A DNA stretch of 24,144 nucleotides from CAKRHR01 sp964423195 (GCA_964423195.1 CAYRDY010000024.1:1-24144); one strand, 5' to 3'; shown: positions 16,689 through 24,144, counted from the first letter of the stretch. Notes: generated from the letters alone by a model not told the origin. Numbers and translations: made by a program.

Positions 16689-16697
16689 TGATATAAT
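16689..16697 (+). promoter_or_regulatory. Extended -10 promoter of the isomerase-like gene
   Basis: TGATATAAT is a perfect -10 hexamer (16692-16697) with the TGn extension. No good -35 lies at 16-18 bp, which extended -10 promoters tolerate. Transcription would start near 16704, giving a short leader with a GGAGG ribosome site (16741-16745) before the ATG. Confidence 0.7.
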
Positions 16698-16752
16698 TCT
16701 TCTCGAAGCTATTTGGAGCTTATTCAAAATTTAAATCTCAGGAGGAATAGAC

Positions 16753-17589
16753 ATGAGTCAAAAATTACCCGTAGGAATTCAGGTTTATGGTTTGAGGGAC
16801 CTTTTGGAAAATACACCGGAAAATTTTCCGGTCGTCATGCAAAAGGTCAAAGATCTCGGTTATGACGGCGTCGAGCTCGCCGGACTGTACGGACTGGATC
16901 CCGACTTCATCAAAAAGACACTGGATGATGTCGGCCTGATCCCGATCTCCGCCCATGTCCCGCTCGTCGATATGATGAGCGACGCTCAGGGCGTCGCCGA
17001 CACTTACCGCAAAATCGGCGTCAAATATATCGCCATCCCATATCTGCCGGAAGAATACAGGCCAAACACGGACGGCTACGCCGGCGCTCTGAGAGAATTC
17101 GCAAGAATCGGCGAGGTGATGAAAAAGAACGGCATTCAGCTCGAATACCACAATCACGATTTTGAATTTGTGAAACTGCCGGACGGCGAATTCGGCTTTG
17201 ACAATATTTATTCGGAAATCTCAGAAGATCTCCTGAAAGTAGAACCGGATCTGTGCTGGATCAAGGTTGCCGGCCAAAGTCCGGTCGAATATCTGAAAAA
17301 ATACGGCAGCCGCTGTGAGATTGTCCACCTCAAGGATTTCTATAAGGAGGGCAATCCGAAAAACCTCTATAAATTAATCGGCATCGACACGGAAGAGTCC
17401 GCGGAAGAGGCGGGCGTTTTTGAGTTCCGGCCGGTCGGTTTCGGCATGCAGATCTGGGAGCCAATTCTCGACACGATCGAGGCCATCGGCTCCAAGTGGG
17501 TGATCGTCGAGCAGGATGAGCACTACGACCTTGATCCGCTCGAAGCAGCCAGGAGAAGCCGTGAATACCTGAGAATCCTCGGATGGTAA
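16753..17589 (+). CDS. Sugar phosphate isomerase/epimerase (xylose isomerase-like TIM barrel)
   Basis: A cytoplasmic, metal-dependent TIM-barrel enzyme of the AP-endonuclease-2/xylose isomerase-like family, which includes IolE, IolI and other sugar or inositol enzymes. The 278 residues show the expected metal-site positions: E41 in GVELAG, H68, E131 and the YHNHDF segment (132-137), D166, H192 in IVHLKD, and E253 in VEQDEH. The exact substrate cannot be told, and no sugar transporter or kinase lies nearby. GGAGG with good spacing precedes the ATG. It is the only plus-strand gene in the window, transcribed alone between two minus-strand operons, and it converges on pyrD. Confidence 0.9.
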   Translation: MSQKLPVGIQVYGLRDLLENTPENFPVVMQKVKDLGYDGVELAGLYGLDPDFIKKTLDDVGLIPISAHVPLVDMMSDAQGVADTYRKIGVKYIAIPYLPEEYRPNTDGYAGALREFARIGEVMKKNGIQLEYHNHDFEFVKLPDGEFGFDNIYSEISEDLLKVEPDLCWIKVAGQSPVEYLKKYGSRCEIVHLKDFYKEGNPKNLYKLIGIDTEESAEEAGVFEFRPVGFGMQIWEPILDTIEAIGSKWVIVEQDEHYDLDPLEAARRSREYLRILGW

Positions 17590-17606
17590 GTGACTGAGAA
17601 AATCTC

Positions 17607-17661
17607 GGCCGGCGGCGATGTGAATCGCAGGCAATCTTTCGCGCCACCAAGCCGCCGGGCC
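17607..17661. terminator. Hairpin in the convergent gap after the isomerase gene (possible shared terminator)
   Basis: GGCCGGCGGC (17607-17616) pairs with 17651-17661, with one bulged G, around a long loop. A small alternative hairpin, GCGAT-GTGA-ATCGC, lies at 17615-17628. Neither strand has a convincing U-run. A perfect 14-bp palindrome GGAATTTAAATTCC (17734-17747) also lies one base beyond the pyrD stop. The location between converging genes supports a termination role, but the sequence alone is weak. Confidence 0.35.
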
Positions 17662-17675
17662 AATTCCATTAAAAA

Positions 17676-17714
17676 CCGCAATCGTACTGCCTGATCAGTT
17701 CAGGAGCGCTGACC
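17676..17714 (-). repeat. Diverged copy of the pyrD 3' end
   Basis: On the minus strand this stretch contains TCAGCG, AACTGAT, GCAGT, CGA and GCGG in the same order as the last codons of pyrD (17746-17776), with a 5-6 bp insertion and a few substitutions. It begins about 35 bp beyond the true stop codon. It looks like a decayed tandem duplication or a recombination scar of the gene end, and it does not code for anything visible. Confidence 0.45.
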
Positions 17715-17748
17715 GAAGAGAAGACGCGACGCAGGAATTTAAATTCCG

Positions 17749-18654
17749 CTATTCGACTGCCCCAATCAGTTCGCTGATGTCCGCCACGCCGTGGTGCCGC
17801 ATGTATGCCTCAATGCCGTCAATCACGTCCACCGTGGCATACGGGTTGGCAAAATTGGCCGTCCCCACAGCCACCGCGCTGGCGCCGGCCAGAATAAACT
17901 CGATGGCGTCCGCCGCCGTGCAGATGCCGCCCATGCCGATGACCGGAATTTTCACGGCGCTCGCCGCCTGATACACCATGCGCACGGCCACCGGCCTGAT
18001 CGCAGGGCCCGAAAGCCCGCCGGTCTGATTGGCCAGGGCAAAAGTGCGCCGCTCAATATCGATCTTCATGCCCGTCAGCGTATTGATCAGCGAGACCGCG
18101 TCCGCGCCGCCGGCCTCCGCCGCCCTCGCCATCTCAGCGATATCCGTGACATTCGGGCTCAGCTTCATGATGACCGGCTGCCTGGCTTTTGCCTTTACCG
18201 CCCGCGTGATGGCCTCCACCGCCCTCGGATCCTGACCGAAGGCAATCCCGCCCTCCCTGACGTTCGGGCAGGAGATATTGATCTCCAACATATCCACGTC
18301 CGCATCCGACAGCCGCTCGACGACTTCCAGATAATCCTCTGTCGTCCTGCCGCAGACATTGACAATGATGCGGGTATCAAACTGTCTCAGATAGGGGATG
18401 TCCCGCGAGATCAGCACGTCGACGCCGGGATTTTGCAGGCCGATGGCGTTGAGCATGCCGCTGGCCGTCTCCGCGACGCGCGGGGTCGGGTTGCCCGGCC
18501 AGGGCACATTGGCCACACCCTTGGTCACCACCGCCCCCAGCCTGTTCAGATCGACATACTGTCCATACTCCGCGCCGGAGCCGAAGGTTCCGGATGCCGT
18601 CATCACCGGATTTTTGAGCTCTACGCCGGCAAGATTGACACGCGTATTGATCAT
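17749..18654 (-). CDS. pyrD: Dihydroorotate dehydrogenase B (NAD+), catalytic subunit
   Basis: PyrDB oxidises dihydroorotate to orotate in pyrimidine synthesis. As a class 1B enzyme it passes electrons via PyrK to NAD+. The 301 residues form an FMN-binding TIM barrel with ASGTFG (20-25) near the N-terminus, the class 1 catalytic Cys in NISCPNV (C129), LINT and the FMN phosphate loop GMGGI near the C-terminal third. Its ATG overlaps the pyrK stop (ATGA), so the two subunits are translationally coupled, as expected for a 1:1 complex. It is the last gene of the pyr cluster. Confidence 0.96.
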   Translation of the reverse strand: MINTRVNLAGVELKNPVMTASGTFGSGAEYGQYVDLNRLGAVVTKGVANVPWPGNPTPRVAETASGMLNAIGLQNPGVDVLISRDIPYLRQFDTRIIVNVCGRTTEDYLEVVERLSDADVDMLEINISCPNVREGGIAFGQDPRAVEAITRAVKAKARQPVIMKLSPNVTDIAEMARAAEAGGADAVSLINTLTGMKIDIERRTFALANQTGGLSGPAIRPVAVRMVYQAASAVKIPVIGMGGICTAADAIEFILAGASAVAVGTANFANPYATVDVIDGIEAYMRHHGVADISELIGAVE

Positions 18655-19412
18655 ATCTCAACCTCCTCCGCGTCAAATACAGGCCCATCCTTACAAATGC
18701 GCTTATTGCGCACGTTTGAGTGCGCGTCAACGTCCTTGGTTTTGCACACACAGGCGAGACAGGCGCCGATCCCGCAGGCCATCTTCTCCTCCAGGGAAAT
18801 CTGGCACAAAATCCCTTTCTCCCCGGCATAGGCTTTTAGCGCCCGCAGCATCGGCGCCGGACCACAGCCATAGATCCTGTCACCGCGCACATTTTCCGCG
18901 CGGATGGCGTCGAGAACATTTCCCCAAACGCCCGCGCTGCCGTCCTCCGTGGCGATGACGACCCTGCCGTATCTCGAAAACTCGTCACTCAGAAAGATGT
19001 GCGCGTCCCGATAACCGAGCACGATCGTCTTCTCACCCGAAAGCCTTTTCGCCAGCTCAAGCATCGGCGGGATGCCGATGCCGCCCGCCACCAAAATCGG
19101 CCGCTCACCGCAAAGCTCAAAGCCGTTGCCAAGAGGGCCCATGACGCGGAGCATATCGCCCGCGCGGCGCTGGGAAAATTCCTCCGTCCCCGCCCCGACA
19201 ACGCGGTAGACGATGCGCAGGCGTCCATCCGCGGTCTCGCAGACGCTGATGGGCCGCGGCAGCAGCCTTGATCCGTCTCCGCTGTAAACGGAAATAAACT
19301 GGCCCGGTTTTGCCTCCGCCGCCATTTCCCCGACATCCAGCCACATGCTGTAAATACCGTCACACAGACACACCTGTGAAATCACAGGTACCGTCACCAT
19401 TTTAGAAGCCAT
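18651..19412 (-). CDS. pyrK: Dihydroorotate dehydrogenase B, electron transfer subunit PyrK
   Basis: PyrK carries FAD and a [2Fe-2S] cluster and moves electrons from PyrD to NAD+. The 253 residues match the family. They show the FAD motif RPIS (53-56), the nucleotide-binding loop GGIGIPP (110-116) and the cluster ligands C213, C218, C221 and C240 in the CGIGACLAC segment and beyond. The frame is open to 19556, but the ATG at 19412 has GGGAG six bases upstream and matches the family N-terminus, so the longer form is rejected. It lies downstream of pyrF behind a 288-bp gap filled by tandem repeats. Confidence 0.94.
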   Translation of the reverse strand: MASKMVTVPVISQVCLCDGIYSMWLDVGEMAAEAKPGQFISVYSGDGSRLLPRPISVCETADGRLRIVYRVVGAGTEEFSQRRAGDMLRVMGPLGNGFELCGERPILVAGGIGIPPMLELAKRLSGEKTIVLGYRDAHIFLSDEFSRYGRVVIATEDGSAGVWGNVLDAIRAENVRGDRIYGCGPAPMLRALKAYAGEKGILCQISLEEKMACGIGACLACVCKTKDVDAHSNVRNKRICKDGPVFDAEEVEI

Positions 19413-19520
19413 CGCTCTCTCCCGTCTCTCTTTTCTCACACTGACCTTGCACTTAAGCATCGCTCTGCCGCACAAAAAATCGTCATCCGGCACGGCCATC
19501 CGTTCATGTCCATGGCAATC

Positions 19521-19690
19521 CCACAGCTCGCAGCGCCCGGCCTGCACCAGCGACAACCCTTCCGCTCACCGCGCCCTGTTTGCGTCCGCGGCAACACTTC
19601 CGCTCGCAGCGCCCTGTTTGCGTCCGCGGCAACACTTCCGCTCACCGCGCCCTGTTTGCGTCCGCGGCAACACTTCCGCTCGCAGCGCTT
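19521..19690 (-). repeat. 38-bp tandem repeat of alternating types between pyrF and pyrK
   Basis: Units start at 19521, 19559, 19597, 19635 and 19673 (exact 38-bp period, last copy 18 bp). Two versions alternate: CTCGCAGCG (B) and CTCACCGCG (A), in the order B-A-B-A-B. The two A units (19559 and 19635) are identical, and A differs from the full B unit (19597) at only two bases; the first B (19521) is diverged, at about 27 of 38 matches. This makes a 76-bp higher-order repeat. A units can form CCGCG/CGCGG stems, B units a CGCT-CGC-AGCG stem. The period is not a multiple of three, so it is not a repeated peptide. Between 19413 and 19520 nothing else is seen apart from the pyrK ribosome site. 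Confidence 0.88.
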
Positions 19691-19700
19691 TTTTGATTTC

Positions 19701-20630
19701 TCAACAGCCGCCTAGAACAGAAGCGATGTCTCTTCGCATATCCATCACGGCCTGCCGGGACGCGTCGGCAAAATTCCTCGCCCCGAACCTCGCATAGGCC
19801 TCCTGCTGATACGCGGCGATGATGCCCCTGGACGAATTGACGATCGCGCCCAGACCGTCCTCATTGAAATAATGCGCGAGGTCAGCCGCCCTGCCGCCCT
19901 GCGCGCCGTACCCCGGCACCAGGATATAGGTCCTCGGCATGATTTTGCGCAGGGCCTTGCCCGTCTCAGGATAAGTCGCGCCCACGACCGCGCCGACCGC
20001 GCTGTAACCGCAGGCGCCCAGATGCCCGGCGCCCCACTCGGCCACTTTCTCTCCGACCCATTCGTAGAGCGGACGGCCGTCACACACTCTGTCCTGAAAT
20101 TCGCCGCTGCTCGGATTGGATGTCTTGACAAGGATAAACAAGCCCTTATGCTCCTCCTCGGCCACCTCGATGAACGGCCTCACACCGTCGCTGCCCAGAT
20201 ACGGATTGACCGTGACAAAATCCTCGTCAAAGCCGTAAAATGCGTGAGCGCCGACCCGCACCTTCCCCAGGTGCCCCGCCGCGTAGGCTCCGGAAGTGGA
20301 ACCGATATCGCCGCGCTTGACATCCCCGATCACGATCAGATCCTTTGACTTGCAATACTGCACCGTCCTCTGAAATGCCGAGATTCCCGGCACGCCAAAC
20401 TGCTCATACATCGCAATCTGCGGCTTCACCGCGGGAATCAGGTCACAGACAGCGTCAATGATGGCCTTGTTAAACTGCCATATGGCCTCCGCCGCACCCT
20501 CAAGTGTCTCGCCTAATTCAGAAAATACTTTTGCCTTGAGATGCTCCGGCACAAAATCCAGCATCGGGTCAAGCCCCACCGCGATTGGAGCGTTTAATTT
20601 TTTGATCTTGCCCACCAATCTGTCGATCAT
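19701..20630 (-). CDS. pyrF: Orotidine 5'-phosphate decarboxylase
   Basis: PyrF converts OMP to UMP, the last step of de novo pyrimidine synthesis, in the cytoplasm. The 309 residues place it in the longer type 2 clade of the family. The catalytic segment is GDVKRGDIGS (102-111; D103, K105, D108), and VGLDP near residue 18-22 is the substrate-binding start of the barrel. The ATG at 20630 has AGGAGG upstream and gives the family N-terminus MIDRL; the open frame further upstream runs into the 58-bp repeats and is rejected. It lies between pyrC and pyrK. Confidence 0.95.
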   Translation of the reverse strand: MIDRLVGKIKKLNAPIAVGLDPMLDFVPEHLKAKVFSELGETLEGAAEAIWQFNKAIIDAVCDLIPAVKPQIAMYEQFGVPGISAFQRTVQYCKSKDLIVIGDVKRGDIGSTSGAYAAGHLGKVRVGAHAFYGFDEDFVTVNPYLGSDGVRPFIEVAEEEHKGLFILVKTSNPSSGEFQDRVCDGRPLYEWVGEKVAEWGAGHLGACGYSAVGAVVGATYPETGKALRKIMPRTYILVPGYGAQGGRAADLAHYFNEDGLGAIVNSSRGIIAAYQQEAYARFGARNFADASRQAVMDMRRDIASVLGGC

Positions 20631-20653
20631 AACTATCCTCCTGACCCATTTCA

Positions 20654-20780
20654 TTTTCGTACTTGTTACCATACCGCCACGGGCGGCACAAACAGATAAT
20701 GAGAATATTATTTTTCATGCTTGTTGCTACGCCGCCGCGAGCGGCACAAATAATAATGAAAAAGCTATATTTTCATACTT
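20654..20780 (-). repeat. 58-bp tandem repeat in the pyrF leader
   Basis: Two imperfect units (20654-20711 and 20712-20769) and the first 11 bases of a third (20770-20780) keep an exact 58-bp period. Each full unit has a GC hairpin in AT-rich surroundings: CCGCC-ACG-GGCGG (20674-20686) and GCCGC-CGCGA-GCGGC (20731-20745). The two hairpins differ in sequence yet both keep pairing, which hints that the structure rather than the sequence is retained. They fill most of the gap between pyrC and pyrF. Confidence 0.8.
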
Positions 20781-20809
20781 ACAGTATCAGTTCCGAAAAG
20801 TCCAGATTG

Positions 20810-22084
20810 TTACCCACGGTAAACAATTTCGCCGTCCACCAGTGTCATCACCACCCGGCCCTTGACCGGATAGCCGTCAAACGGCGTATTTTTGCCCATG
20901 GAAACAAATTTCGACGCATCGATCCGGTAGGAGACTCGCGGATCAATGATGGTGATGTCCGCCGCCTTTCCCTCAGCGAGCGTCCCTTTGTCGATGCCGA
21001 TGATTTTTGCCGGCTGACAGCTCATATGATTGATAAGGTCATCAAAACGCATCCTGCCGGTCTCCACCAGCTCCGTCACCGCCAGGCACAGCGCGGTCTC
21101 CAGACCGACAATGCCAAACGGCGCCGCCGCGATACCCCTGGCCTTCTCATCCGCATGGTGCGGCGCGTGGTCGGTGGAAATCGCGTCAATTGTGTTGTCA
21201 CAGAGGCCAGCGATGAGCGCTGCTCTGTCCTTAGCGCCGCGCAGCGGCGGATTCATTTTATAATTGGCGTCGTCCCCCGGAATATCCGCGTCGGTCAACG
21301 TGAAATGATGCGGGCAGGCCTCCGCCGTGACGCGCAGTCCCGCCGTCTTGGCGGCTCTCACCATTTCCACACTGCCGGCCGTCGAACAGTGGCACAGGTG
21401 CAGCGGACAGCCGGTCGATTTGGAGAGCAGGATATCTCTCGCGACAATCAGATCCTCCACATCACTGCCGATACCCGCGACGCCGAGGCGCTCTGCAACC
21501 GCTCCGGCATTCAGCGCCCCCCGACCGGCAAGATTTTTATCCTCGCAGTGAGCAAGCACAACGATACCGGCCTTTCTCGCCTCAATCATCGCCTGCTTAT
21601 AAACTTTGGCATTCATGACACTCTTGCCGTCCTCGCTGATGGCTTTGGCGCCCGCCGCCGCCATGCCGGCAATATCCGTCACTTCCTCGCCGATCTGCCC
21701 CCTTGTGACCGCGCCCACCGGCACGATATGCACCACCGCGTCCTCTCTGGCCTTATCCACAAGCCAGGCCACCATCTCCGGGCTGTCGATGACCGGCTTC
21801 GTGTTTGGCATCGCGCAGATGGTCGTAAAACCGCCCCTGGCCGCCGCCATCGACCCCGTCCGTATGGTTTCCTTATATTCAAATCCCGGCTCGCGCAGAT
21901 GCACATGCAGGTCAATCAGCCCCGGTGTCACAAATAAGCCGCGGGCGTCGATGATCTGGGCCGCGTCATCCGTGATCCCCGCCGCCACGCGGGCGATCCT
22001 CCCGTCCTCGATGAGTATGTCAAAATCACCGTCGCGGTGCGTGGACGGGTCAATGACCCTGCCGCCCTTGATCAATCTCTTCAC
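20810..22084 (-). CDS. pyrC: Dihydroorotase
   Basis: PyrC closes carbamoyl-aspartate to dihydroorotate, a zinc-dependent step before PyrD. The 424 residues fit the class I bacterial type. The metal motif HVHLREPG lies at 60-67, a conserved Asp in SEDGKS near the middle, later metal His residues follow, and the catalytic segment is TDHAPHH. The start codon is GTG at 22082-22084, with GGAGGGG upstream at a suitable distance. No clear promoter lies in the 98-bp gap before it, so it may depend on read-through past the preceding terminator or on an unrecognised promoter. pyrB, pyrE, carA and carB are not in the window. Confidence 0.95.
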   Translation of the reverse strand: MKRLIKGGRVIDPSTHRDGDFDILIEDGRIARVAAGITDDAAQIIDARGLFVTPGLIDLHVHLREPGFEYKETIRTGSMAAARGGFTTICAMPNTKPVIDSPEMVAWLVDKAREDAVVHIVPVGAVTRGQIGEEVTDIAGMAAAGAKAISEDGKSVMNAKVYKQAMIEARKAGIVVLAHCEDKNLAGRGALNAGAVAERLGVAGIGSDVEDLIVARDILLSKSTGCPLHLCHCSTAGSVEMVRAAKTAGLRVTAEACPHHFTLTDADIPGDDANYKMNPPLRGAKDRAALIAGLCDNTIDAISTDHAPHHADEKARGIAAAPFGIVGLETALCLAVTELVETGRMRFDDLINHMSCQPAKIIGIDKGTLAEGKAADITIIDPRVSYRIDASKFVSMGKNTPFDGYPVKGRVVMTLVDGEIVYRG

Positions 22085-22132
22085 AGCAATCCCCTCCGAT
22101 CACTCAGTGTCAACGTAACTTTCCTTATTATT

Positions 22133-22182
22133 AAAAACAGACGCGCAAGACCGACACATATCATCACCGCGATGCGCGCCTG
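22133..22182 (-). terminator. Rho-independent terminator of the GDPD gene
   Basis: Directly after the stop codon, a 10-bp stem with one G-U pair (22138-22147 with 22173-22182) closes a 25-nt loop and is followed on the minus strand by TTTTT then AATAATAAG. The layout is that of an intrinsic terminator, although the loop is long. Confidence 0.7.
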
Positions 22183-23997
22183 TCACTCAATCCACTTGAG
22201 GAACTCCCCCAGCAGGCTGCTGTAGCGGCTTTCATAGATGCATTCTTTCGCCAACTCGATATTATCCGTGATGATGTTATCCACGTTTAACTCGATCATC
22301 TCCATGATATTTTCCCGCGTATTGATCGTCCAGACAAACAGTTCCTTTCCCGCGTTATGCACCCGCGAGACCATTGACCTCGTGGCATTCGTCGCCTCCA
22401 CGCTGAAATGATCCGCCGCCGTCAGCCGGTTGATATCGCCGTAGGCCAGGCTCATCACATAGACGGTCGTCATGGATTCATCGTATGACTTCACATTTTC
22501 CAGAACATGATAGACCTGTGAGGTGATCACGCAGGAATCCTCTAAACCGGCGTCCCTGATGATATCGACGACACACTTCTCAAAATCCGTCTCATGTCCG
22601 GTCGGCTTGAGCTCGATATTGAGCTTCATGCCGTTATCCCTCGCAAAAGCGAGCACCTCCGAGAGCAGGGGCACGCGCTCTCCGGCATACGCCTCACTGA
22701 AAAAACTGCCCGCGTCAAGCTTTGCGATCTCGTCATAGTCCATCTCCCAGGTGTTTGCGTCGACGCCCGTCGTCCTCTTAAAATTCGTGTCGTGCATGAC
22801 AAAAATCTGACCGTCCCTGCTCTGCTGTACGTCGAGTTCAACCCAATCGGCGCCCATGTCCCTCGCGCCCTCAAAGGCCGCCATCGTATTCTCCGGATAA
22901 AAGGCGGACGCGCCGCGGTGAGCCGTGACCTCCATCGTGCGCAGATATTCGATATCGGGATTGATCCTTCCGGTACAGAGCAGAAATCCAAGCGTCAGGC
23001 TGACAACCGCGACAATGCAGGTCATGGCGATCCTCAGGCCTTTTGCCAGTGCCCTGAAGCGCGGATTTTCCCGCACTTTTGGGGCTTTGGCGTGGAGAAC
23101 CGTCTCCCCGACCTCTCCCTTTCTCCTGTAATAGAGGACGCCGATACAGCCGTAGCCAAACGGGATGGAGAGCGCCGCGATCACTGACAGGACCAGCACG
23201 ATCGTCAGCCATACGGCGGTGGATCCGATCCACCTGAGAAGAAATATATTCGAAAACAACTTTCCGACCAGCCGTGCCAGCATGACCGCAATCAATAGGA
23301 AAATCACCCAGACGACGGCGACCGCAAACTGCAGGGCGATGAGTTGAAGAAAATCGCGCAGGCGTTTTCCCCTGCCAAGAGCTGCGCTTTTTTTGCGGGC
23401 ATCCGAAAAATTGCATCCCTCCAGTGTGAAATAAAAGAATGCGTAGAGCCAGCGAACGGCTACCACCATCAGGACAATCACCAGTGCGGCAAACAGTGCC
23501 GACAAAAAGCTGTTCGCCCTGATGAAATCAAGAATAAACTCCGGGATGGAGATGGTAGTCAAAAAACCGGAGGCGAGTCCGATATGGACAAAAGGCAGAA
23601 GCAGCAGCACCACAGGCACAAGAAGAATATTTTTCGGACGAAGCACCCGAACGGCATTTTTTACCGCAAAACGGACAATCTGGCCAAATGTCACATGATT
23701 TTTCTGTGTGGCCTGATCGAGCGTGAAAACGACGGCGCTGATATCGATCATCGCGTAGATGGCGGCGAGAATCAGAATGACCACCAGCATCATGATCGTC
23801 ACCGGCTTCGTGACAAACGAGATCACATTTCCCAGAGTCAGATAGGCATATCCCGTCAGCCGCATTGCCAGATTGAACGCGCCGTACAGGATGGGGACAA
23901 AAAAAATGACCGATGCCAGCTTATATAAAATTTCAAACCCCGCGAGCGGTTTCCAGTTATATAGCACGAGTTTTATCGTGTCCCTGACTTTTTTCAT
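22183..23997 (-). CDS. Membrane-anchored glycerophosphodiester phosphodiesterase
   Basis: The enzyme hydrolyses glycerophosphodiesters, such as lipid head-group or teichoic acid fragments, to glycerol 3-phosphate and an alcohol. The N-terminal ~345 residues carry about seven hydrophobic segments (near 28-48, 62-90, 122-147, 163-190, 215-245, 260-285, 322-342), matching the GPDPase membrane domain. The GDPD TIM barrel runs from about 356 to 595, with catalytic H360-R361, E369-N370, E388 and D390 in ELDVQ, H402 in VMHD, and ELKP further on. With an odd number of segments the active domain may face outside (inference). GGGAGGG precedes the ATG at 23997. It is separated from pyrC by a terminator. 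Confidence 0.93.
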   Translation of the reverse strand: MKKVRDTIKLVLYNWKPLAGFEILYKLASVIFFVPILYGAFNLAMRLTGYAYLTLGNVISFVTKPVTIMMLVVILILAAIYAMIDISAVVFTLDQATQKNHVTFGQIVRFAVKNAVRVLRPKNILLVPVVLLLLPFVHIGLASGFLTTISIPEFILDFIRANSFLSALFAALVIVLMVVAVRWLYAFFYFTLEGCNFSDARKKSAALGRGKRLRDFLQLIALQFAVAVVWVIFLLIAVMLARLVGKLFSNIFLLRWIGSTAVWLTIVLVLSVIAALSIPFGYGCIGVLYYRRKGEVGETVLHAKAPKVRENPRFRALAKGLRIAMTCIVAVVSLTLGFLLCTGRINPDIEYLRTMEVTAHRGASAFYPENTMAAFEGARDMGADWVELDVQQSRDGQIFVMHDTNFKRTTGVDANTWEMDYDEIAKLDAGSFFSEAYAGERVPLLSEVLAFARDNGMKLNIELKPTGHETDFEKCVVDIIRDAGLEDSCVITSQVYHVLENVKSYDESMTTVYVMSLAYGDINRLTAADHFSVEATNATRSMVSRVHNAGKELFVWTINTRENIMEMIELNVDNIITDNIELAKECIYESRYSSLLGEFLKWIE

Positions 23998-24056
23998 CTC
24001 AGTCCCTCCCTATCTTGTTTCGCAGTCTTCGCTTCGCTTCGGTCGGTGCTAAACAT

Positions 24057-24076
24057 GCGCCACTGGCACATGGCGC
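24057..24076. other. GC-rich hairpin between GDPD and the right edge
   Basis: GCGCCA (24057-24062) pairs with TGGCGC (24071-24076) around an 8-nt loop. Neighbouring sequence is dense in short direct repeats (CGCTT twice at 24029-24040; GCGAC-type repeats at 24077-24098 on the minus strand). It could be a dispersed intergenic element or the terminator of the gene at the edge, but it has no U-run. Confidence 0.4.
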
Positions 24077-24108
24077 CGCGTCGCTCTCCGGTCGCGCCGC
24101 TTTTTTGC

Positions 24109-24144
24109 TCATACCACCTTGCCCGTCAAATACCCGGAGGGCAC
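24109..24144 (-). CDS. Possible 3' end of a gene entering from the right edge
   Basis: On the minus strand the last 36 bases read as eleven sense codons (VPSGYLTGKVV) and a TGA stop, in frame with the edge, and are then followed by the hairpin-rich spacer. The composition is protein-like, but eleven codons cannot identify a family and could arise by chance. Confidence 0.3.
   Translation of the reverse strand: MPSGYLTGKVV

Noticed and set aside
19413..19556. N-terminal extension of PyrK by 48 codons
   Set aside because: The internal ATG at 19412 has a good ribosome site and matches the family N-terminus; the extension reads into the repeat region.
19521..19690. CRISPR array
   Set aside because: The 38-bp units are directly adjacent with no variable spacers, and no cas genes are present.
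22108..22113. TTGACA just upstream of pyrC as its promoter
   Set aside because: The matching -10 would fall on the ribosome site and start codon, and no TATAAT-like sequence is there.

Overview
The window looks like a chromosomal segment of a GC-rich Clostridia member, most likely Lachnospiraceae. This rests on the first bases of a 16S rRNA gene at the left edge, strong GGAGG-type ribosome binding sites, the mcsA-mcsB-clpC-radA gene order, a PyrK/PyrD type 1B dihydroorotate dehydrogenase, and the domain types seen. The family-level placement is inference. Almost everything is on the minus strand, so transcription runs from high to low coordinates. The one plus-strand gene is a sugar phosphate isomerase-like gene at 16753. 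A run of 100 N (15456-15555) marks an assembly gap that falls inside a tandem repeat.

Region by region, from the left. (1) 1-468: 5' end of a 16S rRNA gene, a structured leader, a strong rrn promoter and a bank of phased A-tracts. (2) 485-7443: a protein quality control cluster in the order GntR/YtrA-type regulator, mcsA, mcsB, clpC, a small 'endosialidase-like' protein and radA. A GntR repressor with its own promoter and a perfect inverted-repeat operator sits where ctsR usually lies, and the McsB has lost several residues needed for arginine kinase activity. (3) 7452-16465: a second set in the order J-domain protein, DnaK paralogue without the usual acidic tail, ABC exporter half-transporter (its start overlaps the dnaK stop), and a very large RND transporter with a coiled-coil insertion of about 330 residues. 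It ends in a hairpin terminator. (4) 16466-17589: a divergent control region and the isomerase-like gene. (5) 17749-22084: pyrimidine genes pyrC, pyrF, pyrK, pyrD. (6) 22138-24144: a membrane-anchored glycerophosphodiester phosphodiesterase with a terminator, then a hairpin element and perhaps the last codons of another gene at the right edge.

The most unusual large-scale pattern is that four gene starts (mcsA, the dnaK paralogue, pyrK, pyrF) are each preceded by their own tandem array of short GC-rich hairpin units, with periods of about 36, 64, 38 and 58 bp. The four units are unrelated in sequence but share the same position and design, and none has a period divisible by three throughout. 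They may be locus-specific 5' leader elements. No CRISPR array, tRNA, insertion sequence or phage gene was recognised.
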